DNA of 64,000 nucleotides from positions 62,001 to 126,000 of the forward strand of contig CANMIP010000008.1 in assembly GCA_947497945.1 (NCBI GenBank), written 5' to 3'. This document shows positions 58,423 through 64,000 of the stretch, piece by piece (position 1 is the stretch's first letter; each line of letters begins with the position of its first letter). Both the position numbers and the translations under genes were made by a program. This DNA comes from an uncultured Tropicimonas sp. Lineage in GTDB: Bacteria > Pseudomonadota > Alphaproteobacteria > Rhodobacterales > Rhodobacteraceae. The notes under the pieces were generated by a model. The model was not told where the DNA came from and did no database searches. It saw only the letters and a list, made by a program, of their open reading frames with translations.

Positions 58423-60447
58423 CTATCCGCGCATGGCCGCAACGATCCGGTCGCAATTGTCGGGGAGCGCCCAGAAACGCGAATCTTCCTGCGCTGCCAG
58501 CGCCAGAAACGCTCCCTTGACCGCATGCCAGCCCTCGCGCCCGACGGCATAGAGCGGCCCGCCCTCCCGGCGCGGATAGCCAAGCCCGACAGTCGCCAGC
58601 AGGTCGACCATCCCCGCCTCTTCCACCGCCCCGTCGGCCAGCATCCAGAGCCCTTCGAGCGCCAGGGAGAGGTGACACTGCCGAACGATTTCTCCGGCCG
58701 TCAAGGCACGGCGCGTCCCCCCGGCGCCCGCGCGCGCCTCGGCGACCAGCGCTTCGACCCCTGCCGACGCAACTCCCTCCGGAATGCCGTCCGGATAGTC
58801 ATGAAACCCCCGCCCCGTACGCCGTCCGAACCGACCGGCCGCACCGAGGCGGTCCAGCACGGTCACATAGCGCTGGCGGGGATCCCGCTGCGCCGCATCG
58901 GCCTGCCGCTGCGACAGGATCGACGACAATCCGACCCCGTCCACCCATCGAAACAGGCCGGTCTCATAGCCCCCTGCCTCCAATGCGGTGTCGACCTGCC
59001 GGGGCGTCGCCCCATCTTCCAGAATCCGTTCGCCTGTCTCCAGAAGGCGCGCCGCAAGCCGCCCGAGCATCGGACCGGCCGCGCCTTGGGCCACCGGGAC
59101 CGGCATCGCCCCCATTTGCGCAACCAGCTCCGACAGGCCCGGCAGCGCGGACGGGTCGCCCTGGCGCGGCGGATGCAACTCCATGAGTCCGCGCGCGGCG
59201 CTCGGCCCGCTGGCGAAGAGACCGAAAGCCCCGGGCGCAAGCCGGTCCTCGGCTGTCTGCCCCTTCAGGACAAGCGCCGGGGCCAGCAGGCCAACCCGTT
59301 CCAGCCGCGCCAGCTCCCGCCTTCCCGGTCGGGCTTCTGCCCCGAACAGGACAAGCTCACACCCCGACAGCTCACCGGGGTCGCCCGCGCTGCTGAGCCG
59401 CGACAGGCAGTCATTGCGCGCGCCGGGCGAGATCTCCCTGGCCGCGACCAATGCCGAAAGTTGCCGGCCGATCTTCGACAGGCCCTCCTGCAACCTCGCC
59501 GGATCGTCGTCGGACAGCGTCACCGAACAGCCGGCCATCAGCAGCCGCAGCGCCGCATCCTCGATCTCGACCCGATGCAGCGCGACGGATTGCGGCGCGA
59601 CGGCCCCGCGCGGCAGGACCACGGCCCGCTCGACATTGCGCAGATGCGTGAGCGCGCGCGCTGCCGGCGAGATCTCCAGGGCCGATGCCGCGGCCATCTC
59701 GAACCCCGCGCCGGCCTCGAATGGCATGACCAGCGCCGCCTCGACGCAATCGGCCAGATGCGCCCGCGCGCCTCCTTCGCCGCCAAGCCCCGCCTCCCGA
59801 AAGGCCTTGCAGGCGGCCCGAAAGGCGGCGGGATCGGCAAGACCTTCCGTCCGCTCGCAGCTTCGGCGCGGTCCCGCACCGGCCTCGGCGAGCCGCCCGG
59901 CCAGCGACACCGCGGCTTCCACGAGATCCCCTGCCACGACGCCGTCCAGAAGCCCGGCCTCGGCAGCTTCGGGCGCCGCCACCGACCGCCCCGAGGCGAG
60001 CCAGTCCAGCGCCCGTCCGGCGCCCACAATCCGGGTCAGCCTCTGCGTCCCGCCCCCTCCGGCCAGACGCTCCAGCGGAACCTCCGGCCAGGCCAGCTCC
60101 GCGCCCTCGTCGGCAAGCCGGAAATGCGCCGCCATGGCCAGCTCTGCACCCGGTCCGAATGTCTCTCCGGACAGGCCAAGCACGACCGGAATTTTTATGT
60201 CTTCCAGTGCCTTGCAAGCCGCAGCTAATCCGTCATCCGCCGCCGGATCCACGGCGCCCTGCGCCATCTCCGATTTTGCTGTCGTCAGGAAGAGCACCAA
60301 TGCGGCAATCTCCGGGCCCAGCCCCGCACCGCCCGCAAGCCGGATCAGTGCCCGTCGCGCGTCGAGACCGGGCGCATGTCCGGGCCCGGTCTCGAGCACG
60401 GCAACCGCCACCGCGCCGAGCTTTTCGAGCCTGATAGCCGCCTCCAT
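58423..60447 (-). CDS. FadJ/FadB-like enoyl-CoA hydratase/3-hydroxyacyl-CoA dehydrogenase, degenerate
   Basis: 674-residue fused protein with the layout of the beta-oxidation multifunctional enzyme. Residues 1-190 are crotonase-like: PGAELAMAAHFRLADEGAEL and LAWPEVPLERLAGGGGTQRL keep both acidic positions. Residues about 270-670 align with the 3-hydroxyacyl-CoA dehydrogenase domains, but the NAD-binding GxGxxG motif is missing (the segment reads VVLPRGAVAPQSVAL) and the catalytic-His segment HFFNPA is replaced by LFASGPSA. So a hydratase/isomerase may survive while the dehydrogenase is probably inactive. Start ATG 60447 after GAGGCGGG. It is upstream of no other fad gene. Confidence 0.82.
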   Translation of the reverse strand: MEAAIRLEKLGAVAVAVLETGPGHAPGLDARRALIRLAGGAGLGPEIAALVLFLTTAKSEMAQGAVDPAADDGLAAACKALEDIKIPVVLGLSGETFGPGAELAMAAHFRLADEGAELAWPEVPLERLAGGGGTQRLTRIVGAGRALDWLASGRSVAAPEAAEAGLLDGVVAGDLVEAAVSLAGRLAEAGAGPRRSCERTEGLADPAAFRAACKAFREAGLGGEGGARAHLADCVEAALVMPFEAGAGFEMAAASALEISPAARALTHLRNVERAVVLPRGAVAPQSVALHRVEIEDAALRLLMAGCSVTLSDDDPARLQEGLSKIGRQLSALVAAREISPGARNDCLSRLSSAGDPGELSGCELVLFGAEARPGRRELARLERVGLLAPALVLKGQTAEDRLAPGAFGLFASGPSAARGLMELHPPRQGDPSALPGLSELVAQMGAMPVPVAQGAAGPMLGRLAARLLETGERILEDGATPRQVDTALEAGGYETGLFRWVDGVGLSSILSQRQADAAQRDPRQRYVTVLDRLGAAGRFGRRTGRGFHDYPDGIPEGVASAGVEALVAEARAGAGGTRRALTAGEIVRQCHLSLALEGLWMLADGAVEEAGMVDLLATVGLGYPRREGGPLYAVGREGWHAVKGAFLALAAQEDSRFWALPDNCDRIVAAMRG

Positions 60448-60531
60448 TGTCCCGCCTCTCGCCACGCTGTTTGCCCGCATCAAACCGTTCCGCTGTCCGG
60501 AAGACAAGGGCGCCCCGCGAACGCGATCCGC

Positions 60532-60861
60532 TCAGCGCGACAGCTTGCGCGCGCAATCGGCGCAAAGCGGCGTGAAAGGCAGCAGGTCCAGCCGGGCCTC
60601 GGCGATATCATCGCCACATTGAACGCATTCGCCGTAGCTGCCCTCTTCGACCCGTGTCAGGGCCGCCCGGATCGCCGCCATCTCGGCCTTGCCCGCCCGG
60701 CCTTCGCCTTCGAGCACCTCGTCGGTTTCCCGTTCAACGGCCAGTTCCTCCCAATCGCGCGACTGGTGGCTGTCGAGTTCCGCGCTGATATCGAAGAGCT
60801 TTTCCTCCAGCGCCTTCAACCGCGCCTCCAATTGGGCTTTGCGCTCGGGAACACCGACCAT
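60532..60861 (-). CDS. DksA/TraR-family zinc-finger protein
   Basis: 109-residue protein with an N-terminal coiled coil (about residues 5-65, tip DWEELAVERETDEVL) and a C-terminal C4 zinc finger (CVQC, a 17-residue spacer, CADC). DksA-like proteins bind in the secondary channel of RNA polymerase and modulate transcription in stringent conditions. The acidic tip differs from the DxxDxA of canonical DksA, so it may be a shorter paralogue. Start ATG 60861 after AAGGAG. Confidence 0.88.
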   Translation of the reverse strand: MVGVPERKAQLEARLKALEEKLFDISAELDSHQSRDWEELAVERETDEVLEGEGRAGKAEMAAIRAALTRVEEGSYGECVQCGDDIAEARLDLLPFTPLCADCARKLSR

Positions 60862-60980
60862 TGCCTTCTCCTTACCTCTTCTGGCTTGAAAGGCTAGGCG
60901 CGTGCAAGCCCCCGGTCCTTGACGCAAATCAATCCAAAAAGCCGGGTTGATTTTCTTCACCCGGTGAAGGAAACAGGCGT

Positions 60981-61406
60981 ATGGAAACCCGTGCACTCTC
61001 TGACGTATACGCAGTATCGCCGCAGATCACCCCCGAGGATGTCCCCGCGATCGCTGCGGCCGGCTTCCGCAGGATCATCTGCAATCGCCCCGACGAGGAG
61101 GTCGTGCCCGGCCTCCGTACCGAGGATATACGCCGCGCAGCCGAGGAGGCCGGGCTGGAATTTGTCTCGATCCCGCTGGCGCAGGGCGACAGCTTCCACA
61201 GCGACATGGAGCGACAGCGCGAGGCGATTGCACAGGCCAGCGGACCGGTGCTGGCCTATTGCGCCTCCGGAACACGCTCGACAATCGTCTGGATGTTCCT
61301 CTCCGCGCGCAGCCATCCGGTCGGCGATCTCCTGGAATGCGCCAATCGGGCTGGCTATCCGCTTGCGGCCCTCCGCCCGCAGCTCGAAGCAGCCGCAGCA
61401 AGCTGA
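60981..61406 (+). CDS. DUF442/TIGR01244-family phosphatase-like protein
   Basis: 141-residue protein with a protein-tyrosine-phosphatase-type loop YCASGTRS (C-x5-R, about residues 92-99) and the opening ALSDVYAVSPQITPEDVPAI typical of the beta-lactamase-hydrolase-like phosphatase/sulfurtransferase family. The active-site cysteine suits phosphate transfer or sulfur carriage. Divergent from the DksA-like gene. Substrate unknown. Confidence 0.87.
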   Translation: METRALSDVYAVSPQITPEDVPAIAAAGFRRIICNRPDEEVVPGLRTEDIRRAAEEAGLEFVSIPLAQGDSFHSDMERQREAIAQASGPVLAYCASGTRSTIVWMFLSARSHPVGDLLECANRAGYPLAALRPQLEAAAAS

Positions 61407-61764
61407 CCTGTCGGACCGTGGCCTGGCGCGCGGATTTCCATCCCCATCCGTGTCCCATCCAGGTGGACCCGCCGCCGGTGGTCACCTGACGCCACGGTTT
61501 CATTCGCTTGGACGGGCAGCACGGGGGCACAGGATCCGGGTCTGAAGGAGATCGCCTCGGACCGGATCTTTCCACGATTCTCGACGCTGCGTGCTGAGCC
61601 AGTTGCATTCCCACACGTCCTGTCCCGCCATTTTCGGCCGCCAGGCAGGCGCGATCACTCCTGTCGGTGTCATTGCGACGAACCAGAGGATGCGCCTGTT
61701 TCCAAGGGCGAGCATGAATTCGTGTTCAGAGCGCCACCGGACGCAGGAAAACCGATCTTCGGAT
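61407..61764. other. Intergenic region, no gene recognised
   Basis: About 360 bp between the DUF442 gene and the end of the FliM/FliN-type gene. Open frames on both strands have shadow-like composition. No terminator or RNA gene is clear. Confidence 0.35.
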
Positions 61765-62907
61765 CTAGCCCAGGCCGATATCCGGCAATCCGTCTTCTTC
61801 GCCAATCGCTCCGATGGCCATTGGTTGAGCCATACCAATGCCGATATCGGGCAACCCGCCGCCGCCAAGATCCGGCAAGCCCTCTTCGGCCATGCCTGCC
61901 CCGCCGATATCCGGAAGCCCGGGAAGCTCGGGAAGGTCGTTTGAGGCAGGGCCCCCGAATCCTGTGATATCCGTTGCCGCAGCGTGCACCAGCGTCGGGC
62001 CGGCGGTACCTATGCCGTCGGCGCCGAGCCGCAGGGCACGAAAGCCCTGGCTGCTGCCCAGTCGGCAGCGGCCGAGCGGGATGCGTTCGGCCCCGGACAG
62101 GCGGACATTGTCGATGGCGCTGACCGGAATCGGGATCTCGTCTCCGGGTTTCAGCTCGCTGATGGCCGAGATCGGCAGGTGGAACTTGTGCAGGACCGCG
62201 TCCAACCGGACCTCTCCCTCGAAAACCCGCACCTGCAATCCCGAAGACCAGTTCGGATCCGAAATGGCATCGCCTGGCTCCGCCAGGTCCGGCGCCGCAA
62301 GCACCGCGCCGCGACCCTCTGCCGGCAGGGCAAGGATGATATCGCCGGTCCTGGTCCCCATCTCGAAATCAAGGGAAATGCCGAAGATCCTGTAGTCGAT
62401 CTCCTCCAGCAGAAGACCGAGCGGGCGCAGGTCCTCGACATGGCTGGAATAGCCGAAACCGCTCGCCCAGCGGGATTCCTCTCGCCCGGCAAGGGTTGCC
62501 TCGAAGCGCTGAAGCACGGCATCGATCAGGTCGGCCACGAGCGCCGCATCCGTGCGCGTTGCCCGGCGGGCGGGCGGCAAGGATGTGCCCACAGCCCCGG
62601 TCATCTGCTTCTCGATCACCGCAGACAGCGCGTTGAAGTCGAAAGCCATCAACCCCTGGCCATCCTCTGGCCCTTCGAGAACGGCCAGCAATCCGTTTTC
62701 CGGCAGGCGTTCGAGAAGGTCCGGAAGCGAGGCAATCCGCTCCGAGGAACTCGTCGCGGAGACCGCCAGCCCCATGGCCGCCTCCGATGCCTTGCTCAAT
62801 GCGGTAGAGAGTGCCCGGGCCGGAAGTACGACACGGCTGACGGGGGCGGATTCGCGTCCGGCCTCCACCTTGCGTCTCAATACTCTCTTTCGGGCCGCAT
62901 CGGCCAT
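61765..62907 (-). CDS. FliM/FliN-family flagellar motor switch-like protein
   Basis: 380-residue protein. A middle domain (about residues 35-215) is of FliM type. A SpoA/FliN domain follows (about 225-300; VRLDAVLHKFHLPISAISEL, then KPGDEIPIPV and VRLSGAERIPLGRCRLGSSQ). The C-terminal 60 residues are a Gly/Pro/Met-rich tail with LPDIG or LPDLG motifs repeated four times. The N-terminal CheY-binding motif of classical FliM is not obvious. No other flagellar genes are in the window. It may be a motor switch part or an SpoA-domain paralogue. Confidence 0.82.
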   Translation of the reverse strand: MADAARKRVLRRKVEAGRESAPVSRVVLPARALSTALSKASEAAMGLAVSATSSSERIASLPDLLERLPENGLLAVLEGPEDGQGLMAFDFNALSAVIEKQMTGAVGTSLPPARRATRTDAALVADLIDAVLQRFEATLAGREESRWASGFGYSSHVEDLRPLGLLLEEIDYRIFGISLDFEMGTRTGDIILALPAEGRGAVLAAPDLAEPGDAISDPNWSSGLQVRVFEGEVRLDAVLHKFHLPISAISELKPGDEIPIPVSAIDNVRLSGAERIPLGRCRLGSSQGFRALRLGADGIGTAGPTLVHAAATDITGFGGPASNDLPELPGLPDIGGAGMAEEGLPDLGGGGLPDIGIGMAQPMAIGAIGEEDGLPDIGLG

Positions 62908-63016
62908 TCGACATCATCCCGTTATCCGCACATCACCGGCGCAGAGGTCGCTTTTGTGCAGATTGACCAGAACTCCCTTGGGAAATGGTTAACTTCCGGC
63001 GGCTTGACGGGATTAG

Positions 63017-64000
63017 CTAACTGGCCGCCACGGCGACGCCGCGCGCCTCTGCCAGGGGAACACTGACCCGGAAAGCCGCGCCCCCCTGCCCCGGCAGGTA
63101 CTCGATATTGCCGCCCAGCCGAGCCATGATCTCGCGGCAGATCGCCAGCCCGAGCCCCGCCCCACCGGCGGCGGACTGGTCCGAGAGCCGGGAAAACTTC
63201 TCGAAAATGATGTCCTGGCTGCGCGGCGGGATCCCGGAGCCATTGTCGATAAAGTCAATAACAGCGCGCCCATCGACCTTGCGGACACGGATCTTGAGCC
63301 GCGGTTCGGGCGCGTCGCAGTATTTTCGCGCATTGCCGATGAGATTGATGAAAACCTGGGTCAGCCGGTCCGCATCGGTCACCAGGTCGATCTGCTCGCG
63401 CGCCCTGTCGCGGTTGATGGCCAGCGCGCCGTCGGGGCGGATCTCGGTCATCTCGCCTGTTGCGGCAATGGCACGGTCGAGCAGGTCCGACAGGATCGCC
63501 GGTCCGACGCTGAGGCTGACCTGCGCGTTCTCGAGCACCGAAAGCTCCAGCAGGTCGTCGAGCAGACGGGTCAGGCGAATCGCCTCGTCATGGATGATTC
63601 CCGCGAATCGGCCGCTCTCGGTTGCGTCCATGTCGCCCTCGCGCAGGATCTCCGAGAAGGCGCGGATCGAGGTCATCGGCGTGCGCAGTTCGTGGCTGAT
63701 CTGGCTGAGGAAAGCGTCTTTCTGGATCGAGAGCTTGGTGAGTTTCTGGTTGGCCTCGCGCAGCTGGCGCGCGGTGCGTTCGAGCTCGGCCGATTGCGCC
63801 TCCAGCTGGTTGGAATATTCGAGGATCTGCTGCGCCTCGTCGGCCACCCGGATCAGGTCCTCGACCAAGATCGAGGAGGAGCCGGCGATCTGGCCAACCA
63901 TCGCATGGGCGGTCGCCGCGCCAACGGAAGCCGACAGTTCGCGCTCCAGGCTGTCGAGGAATTCCGGCGTGGTCTCGGGCAGGTAGCCGGACTTGCCCTG
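63017..64000 (-). CDS. Sensor histidine kinase, C-terminal part (symporter-fused CrbS/CbrA-like, partial)
   Basis: The frame runs off the right edge, leaving about 327 C-terminal residues. A coiled-coil linker leads into the kinase core: H-box ISHELRTPMTSIRAFSEIL, N-box NLIGNARKY, G-box DNGSGIP and GGAGLGLAI. Upstream, ATG-lacking sequence GYLPETTPEFLDSLERELSA, then SVGAATAHAMVG, matches the linker that follows the Na+/solute-symporter domain in CrbS/CbrA-type kinases, so the missing N-terminus is probably a 13-TM symporter-like sensor. An internal ATG at 63901 is not the true start. Confidence 0.8.
   Translation of the reverse strand, partial: QGKSGYLPETTPEFLDSLERELSASVGAATAHAMVGQIAGSSSILVEDLIRVADEAQQILEYSNQLEAQSAELERTARQLREANQKLTKLSIQKDAFLSQISHELRTPMTSIRAFSEILREGDMDATESGRFAGIIHDEAIRLTRLLDDLLELSVLENAQVSLSVGPAILSDLLDRAIAATGEMTEIRPDGALAINRDRAREQIDLVTDADRLTQVFINLIGNARKYCDAPEPRLKIRVRKVDGRAVIDFIDNGSGIPPRSQDIIFEKFSRLSDQSAAGGAGLGLAICREIMARLGGNIEYLPGQGGAAFRVSVPLAEARGVAVAAS

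Overview
This window looks like a chromosomal segment of a GC-rich alphaproteobacterium, most likely a marine Rhodobacteraceae/Roseobacter-group bacterium. The evidence is the combination of a fused MrpAB antiporter, a GapR (DUF2312) protein, an RTX protein ending in a Hint domain, a dimethylglycine-dehydrogenase/GcvT enzyme next to a HisD-like dehydrogenase, two tripartite tricarboxylate (TTT) transporters, and PEP carboxylase ending in the family-typical NTG. The genus cannot be fixed from sequence alone. I see no prophage, integrase or CRISPR array. The only mobile DNA is a small IS3-type transposase remnant near 57.4 kb.

Layout. 0-3.3 kb: a TTT transporter operon (tctCBA, minus strand) divergent from a LacI-type regulator, with two matching LacI-type operators between them. 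3.4-7.4 kb: a small lipoprotein, PEP carboxylase, and a truncated 2'-5' RNA ligase-like remnant. 7.4-11 kb: a type I secretion ABC transporter plus membrane-fusion protein, then tRNA-Thr. 11.3-18.5 kb: a taurine-like periplasmic binding protein, a divergent LysR regulator, a DMT exporter, and a DMGDH-like/HisD-like enzyme pair. 18.9-23.5 kb: an ATPase/FtsX-permease/adaptor export system. 23.6-24.5 kb: a small unknown protein and a universal stress protein. 25.1-31.2 kb: a complete Mrp Na+/H+ antiporter operon (AB fusion, C, D, E, F, G). 31.6-36.5 kb: an acyltransferase, a stand-alone Lrp/AsnC sensor domain, an RTX-Hint secreted protein (a plausible substrate of the type I exporter) and glutaryl-CoA dehydrogenase. 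36.5-41.1 kb: a second TTT operon ending in DUF1446 (AtuA-like) and DUF4387 genes. 41.6-44.5 kb: tRNA-Val and an octaheme cytochrome c with a membrane cytochrome b. 44.6-52.8 kb: a GFA-family protein, orphan PhnM, a double-GAF protein, a ThDP-dependent decarboxylase-like enzyme, and a TctDE-type two-component system overlapping a periplasmic binding protein gene. 53-64 kb: an unknown protein, a potassium-channel remnant, an amidohydrolase with a divergent AraC regulator, GapR, a degenerate FadJ-like multifunctional protein, a DksA-like protein, a DUF442 phosphatase-like protein, a FliM/FliN-family protein and the C-terminal part of a histidine kinase.

The most unusual signal is non-coding. 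A repeat of about 220-225 bp occurs three times, each time directly downstream of a stop codon and in the same orientation as that gene. Each copy ends in two adjacent hairpins, and base changes between copies are partly compensatory. This suggests a conserved structured 3'-UTR element or a small RNA family.
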